NCBI GenBank assembly: GCA_964348185.1
Contig: CAYGBW010000131.1
Location: forward strand, 1-5,289
Reading direction: 5' to 3'
Origin: CAYGBW01 sp964348185
GTDB taxonomy: Bacteria; Desulfobacterota; BSN033; WVXP01
DNA: 5,289 bases
Part shown: positions 1 to 5,283 of the stretch, one piece after another
How the letters are laid out: every line of letters starts with the position of its first letter
Position numbering within the stretch: position 1 is the stretch's first letter
Position numbers and translations under genes: made by a program
Notes under the pieces: generated by a model
Seen by the model: only the letters and a program-made list of their open reading frames with translations
Database searches by the model: none
Told to the model about the DNA's origin: nothing

Positions 1-1416
1 TGGTCCTTTAGCACTCACGATAACCTCGACATCAAGAATGCGGAAAAGATTCTCGATGAGGATCACTACAACCTAGAGAAAGTCAAAAAGAGGATTCTTG
101 AGTACCTGGCTGTGAGAAAGCTGAAAAGTGATATGAAGGGCCCTATTCTCTGTTTTGTTGGCCCCCCCGGGGTAGGCAAGACCTCCCTTGGGAAGTCGAT
201 CGCTCGGGCCATGGATCGAAAGTTTATCCGCATTTCACTGGGTGGTGTGCGGGACGAGGCCGAAATCAGGGGGCACCGAAGGACTTACGTCGGCGCTTTG
301 CCGGGTCGGATCATTCAAGGCATCAAAAAGGCTGGTTCGAACAACCCCGTCTTCATGATTGATGAGGTGGACAAAATCGGGATGGACTTTCGGGGTGATC
401 CATCGTCGGCGCTCCTGGAGGTTCTCGATCCAGAGCAGAACTACTCATTTTCGGATCACTATATTGATATCGCCTTTGACCTTTCCAAGGTGATGTTCAT
501 CACCACTGCCAATATCCTTGAAACGATTCCTCCCGCCCTAAAAGATAGAATGGAAGTGCTCGAGCTGCCGGGTTACAGCGAAGAGGAGAAGATGATGATC
601 GCCAAAAACTTCCTGATCCCCAGGCAATTGAATGAGCACGGGCTATCCGAGGATCACCTGGAATTTGAGGATGGATCCATCAGCGGTATCATCAATTCCT
701 ATACCCGGGAAGCGGGGGTGCGAAACCTGGAGCGTGAAATTGCCTCTGTTTGTCGGGGTGTAGCCAAAGATGTGGCAGAGGGGGAAAAGGCTAAGACTAC
801 GGTCGAGCAAACCATGCTCCACAAGTTTCTGGGGCCTGTTAAGTTTTTCCCCGAAGTCGCAGAAAGAACAGCAGAGCCTGGAGTTGCCACGGGCTTGGCA
901 TGGACACCGACCGGTGGAGACATCATCTTTATCGAGGCGACACAGATGACAGGTGAAAAGGGTTTGACCCTGACCGGGCAACTGGGAGAGGTCATGAAGG
1001 AGTCAGCTCAGGCGGCTCTGAGCTATGTCCGTGCAAAGGCCAAGGACTTGGGCGTCAGAGAGGACTTTTTCGCAAAGACGGATATTCACATCCACGTTCC
1101 GGCAGGGGCCATTCCCAAGGATGGGCCTTCGGCGGGCCTTACGATATTCATCGCTCTCACTTCGCTGCTCACAGGTCGCCCGGTTCGCAATGACGTGGCA
1201 ATGACTGGAGAGATAACCCTGAGGGGTCTTATTCTTCCCGTGGGGGGAATTAAGGAGAAAGCTCTTGCTGCGAGAAGAGCGGGGATTAGTGTGATCGTTC
1301 TCCCTCAAAAGAACGAGAAGGATCTGGAAGAGATCCCCGAGGCTATTAAACAAGAGATGGAGTTTAAGTTTATCAGCAAAATGGATGAGGCGATTTCCCT
1401 GGTCCTGAAGAATTAG
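1..1416 (+). CDS. lon: ATP-dependent protease La (LonA), C-terminal part; 5' end outside window
   Basis: The reading frame is open from base 1, so the start codon and N-terminal substrate-binding domain lie upstream; 471 residues remain. Lon is a cytoplasmic hexameric AAA+ protease that unfolds and degrades damaged and regulatory proteins. The fragment starts with the family signature preceding the ATPase (NLDI, then ILDEDHYNLEKVK). Counting from the window start, Walker A GPPGVGKT is at residues 54-61, Walker B FMIDEVDK at 118-125, a sensor-1 TTAN at 168-171 and a sensor-2-like GVRNLER near 239-245. The protease domain carries PKDGPSAG with catalytic Ser377 (codon 1129-1131) and GGIKEKALAA with catalytic Lys420 (codon 1258-1260). 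The Ser-to-Lys spacing of 43 equals that of E. coli Lon (S679/K722). There is no frameshift and no missing catalytic residue. A GTG at 112 lies inside the gene and is not a start. The stop TAG is followed 24 bases later by a terminator, so lon ends its transcript here. Confidence 0.98.
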   Translation, partial: WSFSTHDNLDIKNAEKILDEDHYNLEKVKKRILEYLAVRKLKSDMKGPILCFVGPPGVGKTSLGKSIARAMDRKFIRISLGGVRDEAEIRGHRRTYVGALPGRIIQGIKKAGSNNPVFMIDEVDKIGMDFRGDPSSALLEVLDPEQNYSFSDHYIDIAFDLSKVMFITTANILETIPPALKDRMEVLELPGYSEEEKMMIAKNFLIPRQLNEHGLSEDHLEFEDGSISGIINSYTREAGVRNLEREIASVCRGVAKDVAEGEKAKTTVEQTMLHKFLGPVKFFPEVAERTAEPGVATGLAWTPTGGDIIFIEATQMTGEKGLTLTGQLGEVMKESAQAALSYVRAKAKDLGVREDFFAKTDIHIHVPAGAIPKDGPSAGLTIFIALTSLLTGRPVRNDVAMTGEITLRGLILPVGGIKEKALAARRAGISVIVLPQKNEKDLEEIPEAIKQEMEFKFISKMDEAISLVLKN

Positions 1417-1440
1417 GAGAAGCTCTCCTCTCCCACGGAG

Positions 1441-1475
1441 AAAAGGCGTGGAGCGAAACCGCTTCAGGCCTTTTT
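1441..1475 (+). terminator. Intrinsic terminator of lon
   Basis: An A-rich flank and stem AAAAGGC (1441-1447) pairs with GCCTTTT (1468-1474). One G/G mismatch follows, then TGGAGCG (1449-1455) pairs with CGCTTCA (1460-1466) around an AAAC loop; one pair is G-T. This gives about 14 paired positions and a run of five T at the 3' side. The symmetric A/T flanks would let it act in both directions. It sits 24 bases after the lon stop. Confidence 0.9.
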
Positions 1476-1476
1476 C

Positions 1477-1627
1477 TATGTCCCTTTTGGGGGTTCGCTG
1501 GGCAGCGGCAAGAGACCCCTCGCCTTTGGGCAATCGTGGCTTGCCTCTAGGATTCCAAGCACATGCCCTCCAAAGGAAAAAGGGAAATACTGTCAGCCCG
1601 TCGTCACTGAAAAACGCCCTCCACCCT
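1477..1627. other. Non-coding stretch with nested inverted repeats
   Basis: No credible gene is seen. An open frame runs through in the + direction from 1448 to 1777, but it starts inside the terminator, has no ribosome site and has low-complexity composition. Pairing potential is high. CGCT (1496-1499) pairs with AGCG (1504-1507). A perfect 7-bp inverted repeat CCTTTGG (1523-1529)/CCAAAGG (1570-1576) encloses GCTTG (1539-1543)/CAAGC (1556-1560). These could belong to a structured RNA or to the edge of the element described next. Function unknown. Confidence 0.45.
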
Positions 1628-1761
1628 CTCTGTACAGAGTTTTTGACCCGTTTTAAGGTTCGGTCGTTCGATCTTCCGAACCCGGCCTGGCGGCCTCAGA
1701 CCGCTGAATCTCGCCCCTTCGGGGACACTCCCTTCGCCAAGACGGGTCGGCCCAAAAACTC
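1628..1761. repeat. Large imperfect inverted repeat with branched hairpins (MITE-like element or structured RNA)
   Basis: The outer arms GAGTTTTTG (1637-1645) and CAAAAACTC (1753-1761) match over 9 of 9 bases. After a 5-base bulge on the right side the pairing continues with ACCCG (1646-1650)/CGGGT (1743-1747). Inside lie GGTTCGG (1657-1663)/CCGAACC (1676-1682) with a 12-base loop, GGCC (1684-1687)/GGCC (1692-1695), and CCCC-TTC-GGGG (1714-1724). The left arm overlaps a perfect 12-bp palindrome CTCTGTACAGAG (1628-1639). The layout, roughly 125 bases with terminal inverted arms and no gene, fits either a miniature inverted-repeat element or a multi-branch non-coding RNA. No target-site duplication is obvious. 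I do not recognise a named family. Confidence 0.55.
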
Positions 1762-1772
1762 CGTAATGTTCA

Positions 1773-1816
1773 CATGAGGGACATCTTTCGGTGACGAGGA
1801 GCTAGGCATGAGGGAC
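1773..1816. repeat. Two direct copies of CATGAGGGAC
   Basis: The identical 10-mer occurs at 1773-1782 and 1807-1816, 34 bases apart start to start, just right of the large inverted repeat. A partial GATGAGG follows at 1817-1823. It may be a remnant of a duplication or of a repeated protein-binding site. Function unknown. Confidence 0.4.
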
Positions 1817-1831
1817 GATGAGGAAAAATGA

Positions 1832-1863
1832 ACAAAATTGTCGGGTGTTGTACAAAATTGTAC
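1832..1863. promoter_or_regulatory. Paired operator-like sites, 20 bp apart
   Basis: ACAAAATTGT occurs twice, at 1832-1841 and 1852-1861, with exactly 20 bp between equivalent bases, about two helical turns. Each copy has ACAA/TTGT inverted arms around a central AA. The second copy extends to GTACAA-AA-TTGTAC (1850-1863). The layout suits cooperative binding of a dimeric regulator on one DNA face. The regulated gene is not evident: the nearest genes are lon upstream, already terminated, and the minus-strand zinc-ribbon gene, whose 3' end is 147 bases away. Confidence 0.4.
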
Positions 1864-2009
1864 CGTGCTTCTGCTCGAAGCCGCTCCTCAGAAAGTCGCC
1901 TATGTGTGGGGCCTAAGAGCCCCGTCGCAACGGGAGAGGACGGATTTGCCCGGCTGCCTTACCCTTTCAGAGCGCCCGGTCGCTGGGTGGAAGTGGGGGT
2001 AGCCAGCAT
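1864..2009. other. Non-coding stretch with competing hairpins
   Basis: A 61-codon plus-strand frame (ATG 1828, TAG 2011-2013) crosses this stretch, but its composition is Arg/Ser/Pro-rich with no recognisable motif, so I do not call it. GGGGC (1908-1912)/GCCCC (1919-1923) and CCCGT (1921-1925)/ACGGG (1930-1934) share bases 1921-1923 and cannot both form. A third structure pairs ACCC (1961-1964) with GGGT (1985-1988) and AGCG (1971-1974) with CGCT (1981-1984). In the minus direction this would be the 3' untranslated region of the zinc-ribbon gene. It lacks a clear T-run, so no terminator is called. Confidence 0.4.
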
Positions 2010-2198
2010 CTAGAAATATGCCCAGCTCGTGTAGCTACCTGTCAGCGCGTAGGCACGATTGGTCTCGGTGCATTTGGGGCAGATTCGGTTGAATCTGCCC
2101 TTGGCCATGAAGGAATCTCCACACTTCAGGCACTCACGTTTAATCCTGGGCTCTTTGCGTGACAGGGTTCGACGGCTGTGATATCTGTGACTGGCCAA
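2010..2198 (-). CDS. Small zinc-ribbon protein, 62 residues
   Basis: A short basic protein with one four-cysteine zinc-ribbon signature: Cys23-x2-Cys26 and Cys40-x2-Cys43, 13 residues apart (ECLKCGDSF ... NRICPKCTE). The N-terminal 22 residues are rich in Arg/Lys/His and could contact nucleic acid. There is no signal peptide or membrane segment, so it should be cytoplasmic. Short proteins with this 'CLKCG..F...NR.CP.C' pattern are familiar from proteobacterial genomes without an assigned role. The start is TTG at 2196-2198, supported by AGGAG (2206-2210 read on the minus strand) with a 7-base spacer and by an extended -10 promoter about 40 bases upstream; no better start lies nearby. It runs opposite to its neighbours and has its own leader. 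The gene call is fairly sure; a role as transcription or translation regulator is a guess. Confidence 0.78.
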   Translation of the reverse strand: MASHRYHSRRTLSRKEPRIKRECLKCGDSFMAKGRFNRICPKCTETNRAYALTGSYTSWAYF

Positions 2199-2205
2199 GA
2201 GTCTA

Positions 2206-2210
2206 CTCCT
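2206..2210 (-). promoter_or_regulatory. Ribosome binding site of the zinc-ribbon gene
   Basis: The minus-strand sequence AAAAGGAG ends 7 bases before a TTG codon. It decides the start, because the codon itself is non-standard and no ATG or GTG alternative with a ribosome site is present. Confidence 0.7.
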
Positions 2211-2240
2211 TTTGCGTTTGTTGGTGTTCTCTGTGCAAAA

Positions 2241-2249
2241 ACTATACCA
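2241..2249 (-). promoter_or_regulatory. Extended -10 promoter of the zinc-ribbon gene
   Basis: Read on the minus strand the motif is TGG-TATAGT, an extended -10 (TGn plus five of six TATAAT bases). No good -35 hexamer lies 16-18 bases upstream (TAGGTC or TTAGGT only), which is acceptable for an extended -10. Predicted transcript start is near 2234, leaving a leader of about 36 bases before TTG 2198. Confidence 0.5.
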
Positions 2250-2572
2250 TACTCGATTCTTTTGACCTAAGGCTGGGGTCGATCCGAAACCCGGATAGAA
2301 ATCATGAACCCGATCTATCCTTCCCTTTCATGCCGAGGTAATGGTTTTCTTGGGAGAGTGCGCTGTGTGGGCGGAGTAAGAGTTGGACAGCCTTACCGGG
2401 AAGGAAGGCCATGGAGTCCTGGGACAGTGGCGTCATGGAATCTGGAATCTCTCGGGATTGCAAAGGTTTTTTAACACGGCAATGCGCTAACACTCCTTCG
2501 GTTCCCTTGGAGAAGGGACAGGGTTGACGGTTGCTCGAGATTTAGGTCGAGAGCTTGGGTCGGGGTTGTGTC
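2250..2572. other. Divergent intergenic region; hairpins, no gene
   Basis: This lies between the promoters of the zinc-ribbon gene and the MEMO gene. Short frames exist on both strands but lack ribosome sites and motifs. Structures seen are ATCCG (2282-2286)/CGGAT (2292-2296), which competes with GGATAG (2293-2298)/CTATCC (2315-2320); the latter is extended by ATC/GAT inside. A further hairpin is TCCCTT (2503-2508)/AAGGGA (2513-2518) with a GGAG loop. There is a tandem GGAATCT pair at 2437-2450 and a T6 run near 2467-2472 without a stable stem before it. Nothing else is identifiable. Confidence 0.45.
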
Positions 2573-2601
2573 TTGTCTCGACTGGCAAAGGTTGTTATAT
2601 T
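2573..2601 (+). promoter_or_regulatory. Sigma-70-type promoter of the MEMO gene
   Basis: The -35 is TTGTCT (2573-2578, four of six consensus bases). A spacer of exactly 17 leads to -10 TATATT (2596-2601, five of six), itself preceded by TG at 2593-2594 (extended -10). Transcription would start near 2608, giving a leader of about 27 bases that includes the GGAG ribosome site. Confidence 0.65.
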
Positions 2602-2634
2602 TGCCTTTTGAACTCCTAGACAGTGGAGACTCTG

Positions 2635-3867
2635 ATGGATTATCCCAAAATCCGAGGGGACGTGACTGCAGTGCCCCTCACGGTAGACGGGAAGGTGATG
2701 ATCTGCTTCCAAGACGCCCAGAATCTTAGTCAGGGAGCGCTCGTTCCCCAAGGGTTGTTCAATCGAATCGTTTCTTTTTTTAACGGTCAGCGCTCTATTC
2801 GGGACATTCAATATGAAGTGATGAGGCGATATGGAGAACTGGTCTATACAGAACAGATCGAGGCCGTGGTTCAGGAGCTGGATACGGCGCTCCTTTTGGA
2901 CAGCCCACGATTCCACGAAGCCCTGGAGGGGCTCAAGGCGGATTTTCGAAACATGTCTCTTCGGCCGGTTTTCTTTTCAGGGAAGAGTTACCCTGGGGAC
3001 TCTTCCAGGTTGAAAGGTCAGTTGGAATCATACTTCTTGAGTCCTCAGGGACCGGGCGTTCCTGGCAAAGAGGTGAGAACCCAAGGACTGAGGGGCATCA
3101 TGGCCCCACACATCGATTTTCAGAGAGGTGGCCATTGCTATGCCTTTGCCTACAAGGCCTTGGCTGAGGCGCCTGAAGTCGACCTTTATATCATCCTCGG
3201 GGTTGCTCATGCGCCCTCAGAGGGCCGCTTTGCGTTGACGTTGAAGGATTTTGAAACCCCTTTCGGGGTCGCAAAAACCGATAGAGACTTTGTGAAAGCC
3301 CTGTCTAGACGCTGCTCACAGAACCTTTTCCAGGATGAGTTTCTCCATCGTTCAGAGCACTCTATCGAGTTTCAGGTGGTTTTCCTCCAGTCCGCACTGG
3401 GCTCTGAGATGAAGTCTAGAATCGTCCCGATTCTCTGTGGATCTTTTGACCATTATCTCGATGAGGGGCTTCCACCCGAAGAGGATCCCTCGGTTTCTGA
3501 GTTCCTGGATGCGATAAAGGCGGAGGCGGCTGCTTCCCAGAAGGGCATCTGTTTCATTGCGGGGGTGGACCTTGCCCACATGGGTCCTCAGTTTGGAGAT
3601 TCAAGACCTGTGGACAGTTTCGTTCGCCACCAAATTCAGGAGGAAGATCTGAAGGTCCTAGAATCGGTTGCAGACACTGACGGGACGGGGTTTTTCAAAC
3701 TCATCGAGAAGGACAAAAACGGAAGGCGGATTTGCGGTTTTCCAGCCATCTACGTCCTTTTGAGAACCATGAAGGCCTGTCGAGGTGAGATTCTGAAATA
3801 TGGTCAGGGACCGACACCAGACGGGCAATCCGTTGTGAGTTTTGCGGCGATGGCCTTCTATGAGTAG
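2635..3867 (+). CDS. MEMO-family protein (AmmeMemoRadiSam protein B-like) with N-terminal PqqD-like domain
   Basis: The preferred start is ATG 2635 (410 residues) because GGAG at 2625-2628 sits 6 bases before it; the in-frame GTG at 2623 has no ribosome site. Residues about 112-410 form the MEMO domain: a GKSYPGD segment matching the family's 'GsfYPad' start, APHIDF with His159, ILGVAHAP with His192, EHSIEFQ with His242, GVDLAHMG with His315, and RICGFPA with Cys367. By alignment from memory these match the human MEMO1 metal-site residues His49, His81, His192 and Cys244, so a metal-binding, non-haem-dioxygenase-like fold is expected. Residues about 34-92 (LFNRIVSFFNGQRSIRDIQY... then LLLDSPRF) resemble a PqqD-type peptide-binding winged helix; this is inference from pattern. 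The enzymatic role of bacterial MEMO proteins is unknown. The usual partners, AMMECR1 and a radical SAM enzyme, are not in the window. The protein has no signal peptide and should be cytoplasmic. Confidence 0.93.
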   Translation: MDYPKIRGDVTAVPLTVDGKVMICFQDAQNLSQGALVPQGLFNRIVSFFNGQRSIRDIQYEVMRRYGELVYTEQIEAVVQELDTALLLDSPRFHEALEGLKADFRNMSLRPVFFSGKSYPGDSSRLKGQLESYFLSPQGPGVPGKEVRTQGLRGIMAPHIDFQRGGHCYAFAYKALAEAPEVDLYIILGVAHAPSEGRFALTLKDFETPFGVAKTDRDFVKALSRRCSQNLFQDEFLHRSEHSIEFQVVFLQSALGSEMKSRIVPILCGSFDHYLDEGLPPEEDPSVSEFLDAIKAEAAASQKGICFIAGVDLAHMGPQFGDSRPVDSFVRHQIQEEDLKVLESVADTDGTGFFKLIEKDKNGRRICGFPAIYVLLRTMKACRGEILKYGQGPTPDGQSVVSFAAMAFYE

Positions 3868-3918
3868 CCAGCCTAGGCGTTTGGCGTGTCTTCTGAAATA
3901 CCGATGGGGTCAGGATCA

Positions 3919-3947
3919 TTGCCATGGGGATTGTGTTATGGTATTCG
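3919..3947 (+). promoter_or_regulatory. Possible promoter before the YjbQ-family gene
   Basis: TTGCCA (3919-3924, five of six for -35) is followed after 17 bases by TATTCG (3942-3947, only three of six for -10). A competing extended -10, TG-T-TATGGT (3934-3942), has no -35 at proper distance. One of them may start a transcript within the 135-base gap after the MEMO gene. The evidence is weak, and read-through from upstream is equally possible since no terminator is seen after 3867. Confidence 0.3.
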
Positions 3948-4002
3948 GGAGAGACCCAGGCTTGGCGGCTCTTGTTTTACCAAAGGCTCAGGAGTGAGGC
4001 AT

Positions 4003-4404
4003 ATGGAGACGATCGATATACGGAGCACTTCCCAGACCGAGTTTATTGACATTACTCACCAGGTGCAAGACGGGGTCAAGAGACTGAGGATGTCTAACGG
4101 AGTCTGCCACGTTTACGTACCCCACACAACGGCAGGACTGACGATAAACGAGAACGCCGATCCCAGTGTGCCAAAGGACCTCATCATGGCACTCAACCGG
4201 GCCGTTCCCGATGACCAATCCTTTCGACATGGGGAAGGAAATTCTCCGGCTCACGTCAAGGCAAGTCTGTTGGGGTCATCTGTGGCTATTCTTGTTGAAT
4301 CTGGGCGATTGGTTCTTGGGACGTGGCAGGGAATATTCTTCTGCGAGTTTGACGGACCAAGGAACCGGCGAGTCTATATCAAGGGCATAGGGAGCGGGCC
4401 TTAA
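4003..4404 (+). CDS. YjbQ/UPF0047 family protein (secondary thiamin-phosphate synthase)
   Basis: A 133-residue cytoplasmic protein of normal family length. Signature stretches are VPHTTAGLTINENADPSV (His41, Asn49, Glu50, Asp53), FRHGEGNSPAHVKASLLGSS (His76, His84) and LGTWQGIFFCEFDGPR (Trp108, Glu115). All match YjbQ/UPF0047, whose members have a trimeric fold and carry conserved His residues that probably hold a metal. E. coli YjbQ has reported weak thiamin-phosphate synthase activity; the physiological reaction is not settled. The ATG at 4003 is chosen because AGGAG (3990-3994) lies 8 bases upstream and homology begins there. A longer frame back to 3886 adds 39 residues unlike the family. 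It follows the MEMO gene by 135 bases in the same direction and precedes the phosphatase by 105. The sequence appears intact. Confidence 0.95.
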   Translation: METIDIRSTSQTEFIDITHQVQDGVKRLRMSNGVCHVYVPHTTAGLTINENADPSVPKDLIMALNRAVPDDQSFRHGEGNSPAHVKASLLGSSVAILVESGRLVLGTWQGIFFCEFDGPRNRRVYIKGIGSGP

Positions 4405-4415
4405 CAGGGGGAGGA

Positions 4416-4432
4416 GAAAACCGGAGGTTTTC
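4416..4432 (+). terminator. Hairpin after the YjbQ-family gene, possible weak terminator
   Basis: GAAAACC (4416-4422) pairs perfectly with GGTTTTC (4426-4432) around a GGA loop, 11 bases after the stop codon. The T-run is inside the stem and only ATTCT follows, so termination may be partial. It could instead protect the 3' end of the transcript. Confidence 0.4.
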
Positions 4433-4465
4433 ATTCTATGGGTTCGGGTCTTGAGGTGGAGAGCT

Positions 4466-4481
4466 GTGAGGGGGGCCTCAC
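4466..4481 (+). promoter_or_regulatory. Leader hairpin before the phosphatase gene
   Basis: GTGAGG (4466-4471) pairs perfectly with CCTCAC (4476-4481) around a GGGG loop. It ends 28 bases before the GTG start and just upstream of a purine-rich tract (GGAGGAGAGAGGGA, 4487-4500) that must contain the ribosome site. It may tune translation or be an RNA-processing boundary; no ligand class is recognised. Confidence 0.35.
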
Positions 4482-4509
4482 GTGATGGAGGAGAGAGGGA
4501 ACAGGTAAG

Positions 4510-5283
4510 GTGGACGAGCGAGAACTACTGGACATGGCAAGTGAGATTCTTGAGGATGAACCCCGGCTGGTTGCGCTCCCCAATAGAGGTACGGCCATTT
4601 TTGTGGGGGACACGCACGGTGATCTCGACGCGACCCGGAAGGTGACAGACAAGTATCTAAACGAAGAGAATACGATAGTCTTTCTCGGAGACTATGTGGA
4701 CCGCGGAGATCACTCACTTGAAAACCTCCTCTATCTGCTCAGCCTAAAGGTTCAGTATCCCCGGAATCTGATTCTTCTCATGGGAAATCATGAGGGATTT
4801 CTTGCCAAGGAGTTCTATCCTGCAAATTTCTGGCTTGAATTGTCTCTCCATGAACGCGAAATGTTCAGCCAGCCCCTTCTCCGTTTTCCCTTTGCCGTGC
4901 ATTCGGCCAATGGGATTCTTGGGCTCCACGGCGCCCTTCCCGATGTTGAGACACTGGAGGACATCAACGCTGTGAATCCGGGGGATGAGTTCTGGAACCA
5001 GATTGTGTGGGGCGATTTTCAGGATGTGGAGGGCGAGTCTCTTGGTGAGTACCTGGGCCGCCCCCAGTTTGGGAGGGACTATTTCAATCGCCTCATGTCG
5101 CGGTTCGGGAAAACGGTCCTCATCCGGGCGCACCAGCCGAATGTGAGTGCCAACATGTTCGGGAAGAGATGCTTGACCCTGTTCACCTCTTTTGCCTATC
5201 TCCCTTTCCGGTCTATTGCCTTGGTCGATCTCGCGAAGCCAGCGATTTCTTCTCTCGACGAAGTGGAGGTTGAGTTTGTTTAG
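4510..5283 (+). CDS. PPP-family metallophosphatase (Ser/Thr protein phosphatase-like)
   Basis: The 257-residue product carries the full PPP motif series in order: GDTHGD (residues 33-38), GDYVDRG (60-66), GNHE (92-95), HGALPD (140-145), WGDF (167-170) and RAHQPN (206-211). Metal ligands Asp34, His36, Asp61, Asn93, His140 and His208, catalytic His94 and phosphate-binding Arg65 and Arg206 are all present. The segment LTLFTSFAY (222-230) corresponds to the C-terminal beta strands of this fold. The family uses two metal ions to hydrolyse phosphoserine/phosphothreonine; some bacterial members act on small molecules, so the substrate is open. The start is GTG 4510: an in-frame stop lies at 4483-4485, the only other nearby start (ATG 4534) lacks a ribosome site, and a purine tract precedes GTG. 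The ribosome site is not ideally spaced (GAGGG about 10 bases away, AGG 4 bases away). No signal peptide or membrane segment is seen. Confidence 0.92.
   Translation: MDERELLDMASEILEDEPRLVALPNRGTAIFVGDTHGDLDATRKVTDKYLNEENTIVFLGDYVDRGDHSLENLLYLLSLKVQYPRNLILLMGNHEGFLAKEFYPANFWLELSLHEREMFSQPLLRFPFAVHSANGILGLHGALPDVETLEDINAVNPGDEFWNQIVWGDFQDVEGESLGEYLGRPQFGRDYFNRLMSRFGKTVLIRAHQPNVSANMFGKRCLTLFTSFAYLPFRSIALVDLAKPAISSLDEVEVEFV

Noticed and set aside
1003..1533. 176-codon minus-strand ORF opposite lon
   Set aside because: It is a shadow of the conserved lon protease domain and runs through the terminator; no motif is seen.
1657..1682. GGTTCGG...CCGAACC as a possible tRNA T-arm
   Set aside because: The loop is 12 bases, not 7, and no acceptor, D or anticodon arms can be placed around it.
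1448..1777. 109-codon plus-strand open frame after lon
   Set aside because: It starts within the lon terminator hairpin, has no ribosome site and its sequence is dictated by the inverted repeats; no motif is recognisable.
1828..2013. 61-codon plus-strand ORF with ATG and a nearby GAGG
   Set aside because: The first codons are the operator-like repeats, the spacing from GAGG is only 4 bases, the composition is Arg/Ser/Pro-rich and no family is recognised. Not excluded, but unsupported.
2302..2493. 63-codon minus-strand ORF in the MEMO upstream region
   Set aside because: The GTG start has no properly spaced ribosome site, and there is no motif or consistent codon pattern.
3882..3980. Possible sigma-54 promoters (TTGGCGTGTC..., CTTGGCGGCTC...)
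   Set aside because: In both cases the distance between the GG and GC elements, or the GC element itself, does not fit the -24/-12 consensus.
3886..4002. 39-residue N-terminal extension of the YjbQ-family protein
   Set aside because: The family's normal N-terminus and a good AGGAG site both point to ATG 4003; the extension has no similarity to the family.
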